Shown here piece by piece: positions 8,786 through 16,979 of a stretch of DNA of 64,000 nt; position 1 is the first letter of the stretch; each line of letters starts with the position of its first letter. The stretch spans positions 1,412,369 through 1,476,368 of the forward strand of contig NZ_CP031320.1 of assembly GCF_003355155.1 (NCBI RefSeq), in the 5' to 3' direction. The notes under the pieces are model-generated. The model made no database searches. It was given only the letters and a program-made list of their open reading frames with translations, and was not told where the DNA came from. The DNA comes from Streptomyces armeniacus (GTDB lineage Bacteria > Actinomycetota > Actinomycetes > Streptomycetales > Streptomycetaceae). A program made the position numbers and the translations under genes.

Positions 8786-9169
8786 TCAGACGTCCAGTTG
8801 GTCCGCCACCGCCCGCAGCATGCCCGCGATCTTGCGGCCGTGTGCCTTGTCCGGGTACCGGCCGCGCTCCAGCGACTGGGACACACCGTCAAGCAGCGTC
8901 GTCAGGTCCTGGACGATCGACGCCAGCTCGTCCGGCTTGCGGCGCTGTGCTGCGGCTACGGACGGCGCGGGGTCCAGCAGGCTGACCGAGAGCGCCTGGT
9001 CACCGCGCTGTCCCGCGACGACTCCGAACTCCACGCGCTGGCCCGGCTTCAGCGCATCGACGCCGTCCGGGAGCACCGACGAGTGCACGAAGACGTCTCC
9101 GCCGTCGTCGCGGGAGAGAAAGCCGAAGCCCTTCTCGGTGTTGAACCATTTGACCTTGCCGGTAGGCAC
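8786..9169 (-). CDS. Cold-shock domain protein with C-terminal extension
   Basis: A 127-residue nucleic-acid-binding protein. Residues 1-66 form a CspA-type cold-shock domain with RNP1 (KGFGFL) and RNP2 (VFVHSS) and the usual opening [15 protein letters not shown]. The remaining 60 residues are a helical, charged extension ([21 protein letters not shown]) that single-domain CspA proteins of about 67 residues lack. Streptomyces carries such long forms. It is convergent with mqnD; its leader (9170 upward) is about 200 bp before the next divergent gene, so a regulatory 5' UTR is possible but no element was recognised. Confidence 0.92.
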   Translation of the reverse strand: MPTGKVKWFNTEKGFGFLSRDDGGDVFVHSSVLPDGVDALKPGQRVEFGVVAGQRGDQALSVSLLDPAPSVAAAQRRKPDELASIVQDLTTLLDGVSQSLERGRYPDKAHGRKIAGMLRAVADQLDV

Positions 9170-9381
9170 GTCCGTCCTCGTCCTCGTACTCGTCAGGGCA
9201 GCGGGCTGCTCGCGTGGAAACGGAAAAACTCGCGTCAGAGCTGGTGGTGAAACGGCTCCGGAGAGCAGTCGAGCGGGCCGTGAGACCCGCCACCACCAAG
9301 GCTAATGGTCCGCAGCCCGGTGACAAGACGCCTTTTCCGAGCGGTTCCTTCGTAGCCTGCTCACCGATCTACCCTGACCGG

Positions 9382-9636
9382 GTGAACACTGAAACGCCCC
9401 GGGCACCCGGGGATCTGCTGGTACGGGCGGGCGGTGTCGTCTTCGCGGTCGGCGCGCTCGCGACGCTCATCACCGTGGCGCCGCTGTTTCTGGACGCGGA
9501 TCCGTTCCCCGCCCCGGCGTACTTCGTGTGCATGCTGATGGGTGTCGGCTTCGGGCTGGCGGCCGCCGGCCTGCTGCGGTCGGCCGCCGCGGAGCGGCGC
9601 GCGGCGCGCGAGGCGGTGTCCGGGCCGACGGCCTGA
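9382..9636 (+). CDS. Small two-helix membrane protein
   Basis: An 84-residue protein with two membrane segments (about residues 14-34 and 45-66) and a basic C-terminal tail (AAERRAAREAV). The GTG at 9382 is preferred because TACCCT, a possible -10 box, lies about 6 bp upstream and implies a leaderless message; the long upstream frame overlaps the divergent cold-shock leader. I do not recognise a named family. The next gene converges on it. Confidence 0.7.
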   Translation: MNTETPRAPGDLLVRAGGVVFAVGALATLITVAPLFLDADPFPAPAYFVCMLMGVGFGLAAAGLLRSAAAERRAAREAVSGPTA

Positions 9637-9676
9637 GGCCGGGCCGGGCCAGCGACCGGTCCGGGCCCGCGCAGCC

Positions 9677-10318
9677 TCACTCCCGCCGGACACCACCCCG
9701 CTCCGCCCCGTACGTGTCCAGCCAGGCGGGGAGGTCCGGCAGCCCGCCCTCCAGTACGACGTCCGCGCCCGCCGCGCGCAGTTCCGCCGCGTCGCACGGC
9801 CCGGTCGGTACGGCGACCGACACGGCGCCCGCCGTACGCGCGCCGCGCACGTCGCCGGTGTGGTCCCCGACGTACACGGCGGCGCCGTACTCGCGCAGCG
9901 CCTCCGCCTTGGCCTCCGCCCACAGCCAGCCGATCACCGCGTCCGGTGCGATGCCGAGGTGCTCGAGGTGCAGCTTGGCGTTCGGCTCGTGCTTCGCGGT
10001 GACGACGATGGCGCGGCCGCCCGCGTCCCGTACGGCCTGTACGGCCTCGCGCGCGCCCGGCAGCGCGGTGCAGGGCGCGATGGCTATCGAGGGGTACATC
10101 TCGCGGTAGCGGTCGCTGAGTTCACCGATACGGTCCGCCGGGAACCATTCCGCGAGCTCCTGCTCCAGCGGCGGGCCGAGGCGGGTGACAGCCAGTTCGG
10201 CGTCGATGTAGGTGCCGGTCTCCGCGGACAGCGCCTCGTAGCAGGCCTTGATGCCGGGGCGGGTGTCGATCAGGGTCATGTCGAGGTCGAAGCCGACCGT
10301 CATCTCGTACGAAGGCAT
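9677..10318 (-). CDS. HAD family hydrolase
   Basis: A 213-residue haloacid-dehalogenase-superfamily phosphatase. Motif I is GFDLDMTLID (nucleophile and acid Asp), motif II the Thr in IVVTAK, motif III the Lys in AEAKAEAL and motif IV GDHTGD. The helical cap (residues about 20-90) is of the phosphoglycolate-phosphatase type. The ATG at 10318 (MPSYEM) is favoured; an upstream ATG at 10351 would run into the iron box of the divergent operon. The substrate is unknown. Confidence 0.85.
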   Translation of the reverse strand: MPSYEMTVGFDLDMTLIDTRPGIKACYEALSAETGTYIDAELAVTRLGPPLEQELAEWFPADRIGELSDRYREMYPSIAIAPCTALPGAREAVQAVRDAGGRAIVVTAKHEPNAKLHLEHLGIAPDAVIGWLWAEAKAEALREYGAAVYVGDHTGDVRGARTAGAVSVAVPTGPCDAAELRAAGADVVLEGGLPDLPAWLDTYGAERGGVRRE

Positions 10319-10351
10319 GCCCTGCATTCTGCCTTGCCGCACCCCGTACAC

Positions 10352-10370
10352 TTAGGTCTGCCTTACCTAG
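10352..10370 (+). promoter_or_regulatory. Iron box (DmdR/IdeR-type operator) of the siderophore-uptake operon
   Basis: TTAGGTCTGCCTTACCTAG matches the published actinobacterial iron-box consensus TTAGGTTAGGCTCACCTAA at 14 of 19 positions by my alignment, including the full TTAGGT and ACCTA ends. A TACACT box (10347-10352), a possible -10, abuts it. The site ends 20 bp before the first permease start, so an iron-loaded DtxR-family repressor would block this promoter when iron is plentiful. Confidence 0.82.
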
Positions 10371-10389
10371 CCCAGCGCCCGAGGACACG

Positions 10390-11538
10390 ATGCCAGCCGC
10401 CTCTCCGACGACGCCGTCCGACGCCCACCGCGACGGCCGCGACGGCTCCCTTGGCGGCACCTCCCTCGGCAAGGGCGCCTCCCCCGGCGGCAGCGGCCCC
10501 GGCAAGGACGGCAGCCGCGGCGGGCGTACGAGTCCGCGCCGCGCGGCCGTCAGCCGCCGTATCGGCTGGACGGTCGCCGCGCTGGCCGTGCTCGTGCTGG
10601 CCGCCCTGCTCAGCCTGGCGCTGGGCAGCCGCCCCGTCGCCCCCGCCCAGGTCTGGGACGCGCTGCTGCACGGCGGCCACAGCAACGACGCCGAGGTCAT
10701 CCGCACCATGCGGGCGCCGCGCACGCTGATCGGCGTCATGGTCGGGGCCGCGCTCGGGCTCGCGGGCGCGGTGATGCAGGGCCTCACTCGGAACCCGATC
10801 GCGGAGCCGGGCATCCTCGGGATCAGCCAGGGGGCGTCGGTCGGCGTCGTGCTGGCGATCGCGTTCGCGGGGGTGCACACGCTGTCGGGCTACGTGTGGT
10901 TCGCGTTCCTGGGCGCGGGTGTGGCGGCGGTCGCCGCGTACGCCATCGCCGCGCGCGGCCGGGGCGGCGCCACCCCGGTGAAGCTCGCGCTGTCGGGCGC
11001 CGCGATCAACGCGCTGCTGGCGTCCGTCATCGCCGCGGTCCTGACGACGCGGGCGGCGGCGCTGGACGAGTTCCGGTTCTGGCAGGTCGGTTCGCTGTCG
11101 GGGCGTGACACCGAAGTGGCAGGGCAGATATGGCCGTTCCTGCTGGCGGGCGTGCTGCTGGTGCTCGCCGTGTCGCGCGGCCTGGACGCGCTGGCGCTGG
11201 GCGAGGACGTGGCGAAGGGGCTGGGCCAGAACATCGCCGTCGTACGGATCGTCGGCGGGCTGGGCGCGACCGTGCTGACCGGCGTCGGGGTCGCCGCCGC
11301 CGGACCGATCGCGTTCGTCGGGCTGGCCGTGCCGCACCTCGCGCGGGCCCTCGTCGGCAACGACCACCGCTGGCTGCTGCCGATGGCGGCGCTGCTGGGG
11401 CCTGTTGTGCTGCTGGTGTCCGATGTCGTCGGGCGGTTGATCTTCCCGCCGGGCGAGGTGCCGGCCGGGGTGATGACCTCGCTGATCGGCGTCCCGTTCC
11501 TGATCGCCCTCGTACGGCGGAAGTCGGTGGCCGCATGA
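10390..11538 (+). CDS. Ferric-siderophore ABC transporter permease (FecCD family), first subunit
   Basis: A 382-residue inner-membrane permease with about 55 Gly/Ser/Lys-rich cytoplasmic residues, then nine to ten membrane segments. FecCD hallmarks are RAPRTLIGVMVGAALGLAGA, QGLTRNPIAEPGILGI and, near the C terminus, GPIAFVGLAVPHLARALVG with the cytoplasmic coupling helix. GAGGA five bases before the ATG is a good ribosome site. It is the first gene of a four-gene operon with ATGA overlaps, behind an iron box. It pairs with the next permease in a heterodimeric channel. Confidence 0.93.
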   Translation: MPAASPTTPSDAHRDGRDGSLGGTSLGKGASPGGSGPGKDGSRGGRTSPRRAAVSRRIGWTVAALAVLVLAALLSLALGSRPVAPAQVWDALLHGGHSNDAEVIRTMRAPRTLIGVMVGAALGLAGAVMQGLTRNPIAEPGILGISQGASVGVVLAIAFAGVHTLSGYVWFAFLGAGVAAVAAYAIAARGRGGATPVKLALSGAAINALLASVIAAVLTTRAAALDEFRFWQVGSLSGRDTEVAGQIWPFLLAGVLLVLAVSRGLDALALGEDVAKGLGQNIAVVRIVGGLGATVLTGVGVAAAGPIAFVGLAVPHLARALVGNDHRWLLPMAALLGPVVLLVSDVVGRLIFPPGEVPAGVMTSLIGVPFLIALVRRKSVAA

Positions 11539-12644
11539 CGAGCGTCCATACGAGCAAGCGCCCCGCCGCGTCGGCCACCGTACGGACGCGTCCCGCCACC
11601 GTACGGACGCGTCCCACCGGGTACGCCGTCGTACGGCGCCCCCGCGCCTCGTTCCTCGTGCACCGGCGGGCCGCCGCCGTCGCCGGGGTGCTGGCCGTGC
11701 TCCTCTTCGCCGCCGTCGTGGCGAACCTCACCCTCGGCGAGAGCACCGTCCCGCCCGTCGAGGTCGTCAAGGTGATGCTCGGGCAGCCGTCGCCGGACGA
11801 ACTCGTCGTCGGGACGCTGCGGATGCCGCGGATGGTCGTCGGGCTGATGGTCGGCGCCGCGCTCGGCGTCGCGGGCGCGCTGATCCAGACCGTCGCCCGC
11901 AACCCGCTCGCCAGCCCCGACATCATCGGCGTCACGCACGGCGCGGCGGCGGCGACGGTCGGCGCGATGACGTTCGGGCTGACCTCGTACGCGGTCCTGC
12001 CGTACGTCTCCGTCGCGGGCGGACTGGCGGCGGCGGCGCTGGTCTACGTGTTCGCGTGGCGCGGCGGACTGCACGCGACGCGCTTCGTCCTGATCGGCAT
12101 CGGTGTGGCCGTCGCGCTCCGCTCGGTCACGCAGCTGTTCCTCACCAAGGGCGACTACCTGGTGGCGCAGCAGGCCAAGGTGTGGATGACCGGTTCGCTG
12201 AACGGTCGCGGCTGGGACCAGGCCGCGCCCCTGGGCTGGGCGCTGCTGGCGCTGCTCCCGTTCGTGCTGTGGGCGGCGCGCGCGCAGCGCGAGGTCGGAC
12301 TGGACGACGACACGGCGACCGCACTCGGCGTACGGCTCGGCCGCAGCCGTCTCGTCCTCGTCGGCACCGGCGTGATGCTCGCGGCGCTGGCCACCGGCGC
12401 GGCCGGGCCCGTCGACTTCGTGGCGCTGCTGGCGCCGCAGGTGGCGCGGCGGCTCACGCGTACCGCGCAGATCCCGCTGCTGTCGTCCGCGCTGCTCGGC
12501 GCGTTCATCGTGACGCTCGGCGATCTGCTCGCACGGAAGCTGTTCTCGCCCACCGAGCTGCCCGTAGGGGTGCTGACGGCGGCGATCGGCGCCCCGTACC
12601 TGATCTTCCTCATCATCCGCAGCCGTACCGGAGCGAAGGCATGA
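11535..12644 (+). CDS. Ferric-siderophore ABC transporter permease (FecCD family), second subunit
   Basis: A 369-residue FecCD-family permease. About 40 basic residues with a duplicated TVRTRP element precede the membrane region. The motifs RMPRMVVGLMVGAALGVAGA, QTVARNPLASPDIIGVTHGA and GPVDFVALLAPQVARRL parallel those of the first permease. Start and stop overlap neighbours by four bases on both sides (ATGA), indicating translational coupling. Confidence 0.93.
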   Translation: MTSVHTSKRPAASATVRTRPATVRTRPTGYAVVRRPRASFLVHRRAAAVAGVLAVLLFAAVVANLTLGESTVPPVEVVKVMLGQPSPDELVVGTLRMPRMVVGLMVGAALGVAGALIQTVARNPLASPDIIGVTHGAAAATVGAMTFGLTSYAVLPYVSVAGGLAAAALVYVFAWRGGLHATRFVLIGIGVAVALRSVTQLFLTKGDYLVAQQAKVWMTGSLNGRGWDQAAPLGWALLALLPFVLWAARAQREVGLDDDTATALGVRLGRSRLVLVGTGVMLAALATGAAGPVDFVALLAPQVARRLTRTAQIPLLSSALLGAFIVTLGDLLARKLFSPTELPVGVLTAAIGAPYLIFLIIRSRTGAKA

Positions 12645-13747
12645 CCCGAACCGACCCGACCGCCGCCGCGCCCGCCTCCGCCGCGCCCGCTCCTTCCTCG
12701 CCCGCTCCTTCCTCGTCCGTACGGCTGGCGGCGCGCGATCTGACGCTGGCCTACGACGACCGCGCCGTGGTCGAAGGGCTGGACCTCGAGGTGCCGGACG
12801 GTCAGGTCACCGTCGTCGTCGGCCCCAATGCCTGCGGCAAGTCGACCACCCTGCGCGCCCTCGGGCGGCTGCTCAAGCCGCGGCGCGGCTCGGTGCTGCT
12901 CGACGGCCAGGAGCTGGCCCGCATCCCCACCCGCAAGATCGCGCAGGCCGTCGGGCTGCTGCCGCAGACGCCCGTCGCACCCGAGGCGATCACCGTGGCG
13001 GACCTCGTCTCGCGCGGCCGCCAGCCGCACCAGCACTGGTGGCAGCAGTGGTCGGAGGCGGACGAGCGTGCCGTCGTGGATGCGATGGACCGTACAGACG
13101 TCACCGCGCTCGCCGAACGCCCCGTGGACGAGCTGTCCGGCGGCCAACGGCAGCGCGTATGGCTGGCGATGGCGCTCGCGCAGGAGACCGACCTGCTGCT
13201 GCTGGACGAGCCGACGACGTACCTGGACATCGCGCACCAGGTGGAAGTGCTGGATCTCGTACGGCAGTTGGCGGCACCGAACGCCGCGGGCGAGCGCGGC
13301 CGTACGGTCGTGATGGTCCTCCACGACCTCAACCAGGCCGCCCGTTACGCCGATCACCTCGTGGCCATGCAGCAGGGGCGGATCGCCGCGCAGGGCAGCC
13401 CGGGCGACATCGTGACGGCGGAGCTGGTGAGCGAGGTGTTCGGGCTGGAGTCGGTGGTCGTGCCCGACCCGGTGACGGGCAGCCCGCTCGTGGTGCCGGG
13501 CGCGCCGTGGCGGGCGGCGCCTGCCAGGCGGGACGGTACGGCTGACGCCCAGGACCGTACTGCCGACGCTTCCTCTGCGGCGGCTCCCGCTGCCGACGCT
13601 CCCTCCGACGACTCCCCCGCGCCCGGCGATTCCCCCGTGCCCGACGGCGACGACGACGCGTCCGGCACCGCATCAGGCGACGGTTCCGTCCCCCAGGCCC
13701 CCACGCCGCCCCCCGCTCCCGCCAGCACCCGAAAGGGACCCTCATGA
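12641..13747 (+). CDS. Ferric-siderophore ABC transporter ATP-binding protein
   Basis: A 368-residue FecE/FepC-type ATPase that drives siderophore import. It has Walker A GPNACGKST (residues 61-69), the signature LSGGQRQR, Walker B LLLLDEPTTYLD and the H-loop VLHDLNQAARYAD. The C-terminal 85 residues (from about 285) are a Pro/Ala/Asp/Ser-rich tail absent from typical 260-residue homologues, and the N-terminal 25 residues are also low complexity. It overlaps both neighbours by four bases. Confidence 0.94.
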   Translation: MTRTDPTAAAPASAAPAPSSPAPSSSVRLAARDLTLAYDDRAVVEGLDLEVPDGQVTVVVGPNACGKSTTLRALGRLLKPRRGSVLLDGQELARIPTRKIAQAVGLLPQTPVAPEAITVADLVSRGRQPHQHWWQQWSEADERAVVDAMDRTDVTALAERPVDELSGGQRQRVWLAMALAQETDLLLLDEPTTYLDIAHQVEVLDLVRQLAAPNAAGERGRTVVMVLHDLNQAARYADHLVAMQQGRIAAQGSPGDIVTAELVSEVFGLESVVVPDPVTGSPLVVPGAPWRAAPARRDGTADAQDRTADASSAAAPAADAPSDDSPAPGDSPVPDGDDDASGTASGDGSVPQAPTPPPAPASTRKGPS

Positions 13748-14721
13748 CGTATCCGCGCCGCCGCTCCGCGCTCGCCGTCACCGCGGCCACGACCGCCACC
13801 CTCACCGCCGCGCTCGGACTGACCGCGTGCGGTTCCGACTCCGACTCGGGGAAGGCCGAGGGCGGCACCCACGTCGTCAAGACGTACAAGGGCGACGTGA
13901 AGGTGCCGGACAACCCCGAGCGCGTGGTCGTGCTCGACACCGCCGAGCTGGACTCGGCGATCACCCTCGGCGTCAAGCCCGTCGGCGCCACCAAGGCCGA
14001 CGTCGGCACCGACTTCCTCGGCTATCTGCCGGACTCGAAGGTCAAGGGCATCGAGAACGTCGGCAACATCGCACAGCCCAACCTGGAGAAGATCGCGGCG
14101 CTCGATCCGGATCTGATCCTCACCAACGGTTCGCGGGACGAGAAGAACTACGACAAGCTCAAGGAGATCGCCCCCACCGTCATGACCGAGACCACCGGCC
14201 TGCCCTGGAAGGAGAACTTCAAGGTGCACGCCGACGCGCTCGGCAAGAAGGAGGAGGCGCGGAAGGTCGTCGCTGCCTACGACAAGCACGCCGGCGAGGT
14301 CACCGAGGCCCTGGGCGGCGCGGAGCGGGCCAAGTCCCTGAAGACGAACGTGATCCGCTTCGTCGAGGGCGCCGACCTGCGCATCTACGGCGACGGCAGC
14401 TACATCGGCACGGTGCTCGAGGACGCCGGTCTCGGCCGCCCGCCGATCGTGGACAAGGCCACCGAACTCGACGGCCTGATGCTCGAGGTCAGCCCCGAAC
14501 AGGTCGACAAGGTCGACACGGACGTCCTCTTCTACACCTCGTACGGCGACCAGTCGAAGTCCGGCGAGTCCAAGGCCACGGACAACGGGCTGTGGAAGAA
14601 CATGAAGGCGGTCAAGAACGGCACGGCGCACCGCGTGAACGACGAGCTCTGGATCCAGGGCATCGGCTACACGGCGGCGAACAAGATCCTGGACGAGATG
14701 GCGAAGCTGCTGGCGAAGTAG
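13744..14721 (+). CDS. Iron-siderophore ABC transporter substrate-binding lipoprotein
   Basis: A 325-residue lipoprotein that captures the ferric siderophore outside the membrane. The signal peptide ends in the lipobox LTAC with Cys29. The mature part has the FecB/periplasmic-binding type-III layout, with PERVVVLDTAELDSAITLG at the start of lobe one, AALDPDLILTNGSRD, and the helical linker around residues 165-195. The fourth gene of the iron-box operon, coupled to the ATPase by ATGA. The exact siderophore cannot be told from sequence. Confidence 0.93.
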   Translation: MTYPRRRSALAVTAATTATLTAALGLTACGSDSDSGKAEGGTHVVKTYKGDVKVPDNPERVVVLDTAELDSAITLGVKPVGATKADVGTDFLGYLPDSKVKGIENVGNIAQPNLEKIAALDPDLILTNGSRDEKNYDKLKEIAPTVMTETTGLPWKENFKVHADALGKKEEARKVVAAYDKHAGEVTEALGGAERAKSLKTNVIRFVEGADLRIYGDGSYIGTVLEDAGLGRPPIVDKATELDGLMLEVSPEQVDKVDTDVLFYTSYGDQSKSGESKATDNGLWKNMKAVKNGTAHRVNDELWIQGIGYTAANKILDEMAKLLAK

Positions 14722-14738
14722 CCGCGGTGGGGCGGACG

Positions 14739-14850
14739 TTGCGGGCCCGCGCTGTTGCGGTACGCAACGTTGCAGCGAGCCGCTGAAGCGCGACCGTTGC
14801 GCGAGCGCCATCGCCCCTGCACCAAGCAACGTTGCGGCACGCGCCGTTGC
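14739..14850. repeat. Cluster of GTTGCG / GCAACGTTGC palindromes
   Basis: In about 112 bp the motif GTTGC occurs six times (14739, 14754, 14769, 14796, 14831, 14846). Two copies are parts of the perfect palindrome GCAACGTTGC (14764-14773 and 14826-14835, 62 bp apart), and GTTGCGGTACGCAAC near 14754 forms a hairpin. It lies between the convergent binding-protein gene and the next minus-strand gene. It may be a terminator region or a protein-binding site. Confidence 0.6.
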
Positions 14851-14891
14851 GACAGTGGCCCTTGCGGGGCTCGCCGTTACGCCGAGTCCCG

Positions 14892-16133
14892 TTACCCGTC
14901 CGGCAGCGGCCGTCGCGCGCGCCACAGCAGGAACAGCGCGCTCGCGGCGGCCGCCACCCGCAGCACCACCGGCCACGCGTCACCCATCGCGTCGCTCATC
15001 GCGCCCTCGGTCTCCGGAATGGGCGCGCCCCAGTGCTCGTTGGCGCGCCCCCAGAACCACACCGCCGTACCGGCCGCGACCAGCCCGGGCATGCCCAGGG
15101 CGGCCCATTTCGCCTCCGTACGGCTGAGCCTGGGCGACCAGTACGCCGCCAGCCAGCCGGCCGCGAGCGGCACCAGGTGTGCCATGACGGTGCCCGCGGC
15201 GAGCAGCGCGACCGCGACCAGTTCGACCAGGCCCCCCACCCGGGGGCCACCGCCGCCCCCGTCGCCGCCGAACGGCCGGAAGCGCGCAGGGCGTTCCGTA
15301 CGTGCCGGTCCGTCGTCGTCCTGCTCGACGGCGGGCGGCTCCGGCGCGCTCCGCTCGCCGCCGCGCGTACCCCGCGCCGGCCTGCCCGGCCCCGCGCCCC
15401 GGCGCGTGTCCTCGTCGGCGTCGTCGTCCTCCGGGGGCTTGAGCAGTTCCGGCAGTTCGATGCCGCCGACGAATCCGGGGACGAGGTCGCTGCCCGGACG
15501 GCGGCTGCCGTGCTGACCGCCGCGCTCGTACGGGCCCCCGCGCTCGTACGGGCCTCGCGCGTGCGGATCGGTCCGCCACCAGTCCGGGTCGCTCTCCTCG
15601 GGCCCCAGCTCGTCCATACCGGCCAGGTGCGGCGGCGAGGCGCCGCGTGCCGCCGTCACGGGCGGCTCGGCGGGCGGCGGGTCCTGCGGTTCCTTCCGCA
15701 ACTGCTGGGGCAGGCGCGGCAGTCTGGGCAGCCGCTGCGTGACACCGCTCAGGCCGCCGCCCAAGGCGCCGCCCAGGCCGCCCGCCGTCCCGCCGGAGCT
15801 TCCTCCCGCGCCGCTCCCCGCGCCACTCCCCGTGCCGCCGCCGGGCCGCGACGGGTCCTCGTCGACCGCGCGCGGGGCGGGTACGCCGGGGACGGCCTCG
15901 CCGCCGTTGGCGGCGGCCACCAGGTCCTCCGGTCTGCCCAGCCGGTCGAGGATCTTCCGTACGGCCGCCTTGGACTCGGCGCCGCCCTGCTCGGACCGCA
16001 TCCGGTCGATGTCCGTACGGAGCCCGCTCACCAGCCGCGCCCGTTCGGCCGCGGTCATCGGCGTACCGTGAGCCAGGTCGCCGACCCGGCTCAGATAGTC
16101 GAATACGAGCTTGTCGCTCTCGATCCCCACCAA
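14892..16133 (-). CDS. Membrane protein with N-terminal HAAS-like domain
   Basis: A 413-residue protein. Residues 1-75 (DYLSRVGDLAHGTPMTAAERARLVSGL, RKILDRLGRPEDLVAAA) resemble the HAAS domain found on actinobacterial signalling membrane proteins. A Gly/Ser-rich spacer and a long charged Pro/Asp/Arg-rich central region follow, with the direct repeat ARGPYERGGPYERGG. Three membrane segments occupy about residues 300-410. It is convergent with the siderophore operon. The function is unknown; HAAS domains are thought to link to membrane-associated signalling, so a sensor role is inference. Confidence 0.75.
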   Translation of the reverse strand: MVGIESDKLVFDYLSRVGDLAHGTPMTAAERARLVSGLRTDIDRMRSEQGGAESKAAVRKILDRLGRPEDLVAAANGGEAVPGVPAPRAVDEDPSRPGGGTGSGAGSGAGGSSGGTAGGLGGALGGGLSGVTQRLPRLPRLPQQLRKEPQDPPPAEPPVTAARGASPPHLAGMDELGPEESDPDWWRTDPHARGPYERGGPYERGGQHGSRRPGSDLVPGFVGGIELPELLKPPEDDDADEDTRRGAGPGRPARGTRGGERSAPEPPAVEQDDDGPARTERPARFRPFGGDGGGGGPRVGGLVELVAVALLAAGTVMAHLVPLAAGWLAAYWSPRLSRTEAKWAALGMPGLVAAGTAVWFWGRANEHWGAPIPETEGAMSDAMGDAWPVVLRVAAAASALFLLWRARRPLPDG

Positions 16134-16344
16134 TTCCCCAACGGCTACTCACGCATGACGCCCGACCACCACGACCGTACCGCGCGCGCCGCCGTCGGGG
16201 CCCGTCCGGTCACACGCGCGTCACCCGCACCCGCCCCGTACGCCGCACCCGCCCGCGGACGGGTGCCTCCCCCGTAGACGCCCGCGCATGGACACGCGGG
16301 CCTCGGGCATGGAGGGGCGCGCCGTATCCGGCTTTTCTGTACGC

Positions 16345-16887
16345 ATGACCACTACACCGCGCATTTCCCGCCCCTCCCTGAGAACCGGGGCCCTGTTCCT
16401 CGCCACCCTGACGACCGGGCTGACGGCGGGCGTTTTCGTGGACTGGTCGAACACGATCATGCCGGGACTGGGCACCGTCGACGACCGCACCTTCGTCACG
16501 GCCTCCCGGGCGCTCGACGACGCGATCCGCAACCCCCTGTTCCTCGGGGTGGAGTTCACGGGCGCGCTGCTGCTCACGGGCCTGGCCACCGTCCTCCACC
16601 TCCGTCCGGAGCACCGCCCCGTACTGCGGTGGGTCGTGGTGGCGCTGGTGTGTTACCTGGTGGCGGTCGTGACCACGTTCGCCGTGCACGAGCCGCTGAA
16701 CGAGAAGGTCAGGACGGCCGGGGAGTTCGACACCGGCGCCGAGTTCGCCGCGATGCGCGCACAGCTCGACGAATCGCGGTGGGCCGCCTGGAACGCCGTA
16801 CGGGCTGTGGCGACGACCTTCGCGTTCGGCTGCCTCGCGTGGGCACTCGTGCTCCACTGCCGGTTTGCGCCCCGTACGGCGAGCTGA
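16345..16887 (+). CDS. DUF1772 family membrane protein
   Basis: A 180-residue integral membrane protein with four segments (about residues 12-32, 70-90, 95-118 and 155-175). The conserved stretches GVFVDWSNTIMPGLG and NPLFLGVEFTGALLL and the NVRTAGEFDTGAEFAAMRAQLDESRW-like loop match DUF1772, a group that includes anthrone-oxygenase-like proteins. No catalytic role can be assigned here. The ATG at 16345 is preferred over 16288, whose extra 19 residues are hydrophilic and atypical. The kinase gene follows 92 bp downstream. Confidence 0.82.
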   Translation: MTTTPRISRPSLRTGALFLATLTTGLTAGVFVDWSNTIMPGLGTVDDRTFVTASRALDDAIRNPLFLGVEFTGALLLTGLATVLHLRPEHRPVLRWVVVALVCYLVAVVTTFAVHEPLNEKVRTAGEFDTGAEFAAMRAQLDESRWAAWNAVRAVATTFAFGCLAWALVLHCRFAPRTAS

Positions 16888-16979
16888 GTGCACCCGTACG
16901 GTGGCGCCCAACTGCCCTCCCTGTAAGCATGTTCGGCGGCGTGCCACGGCCGGCGGAAGGCACGCGGAGGGGGCGGGGG

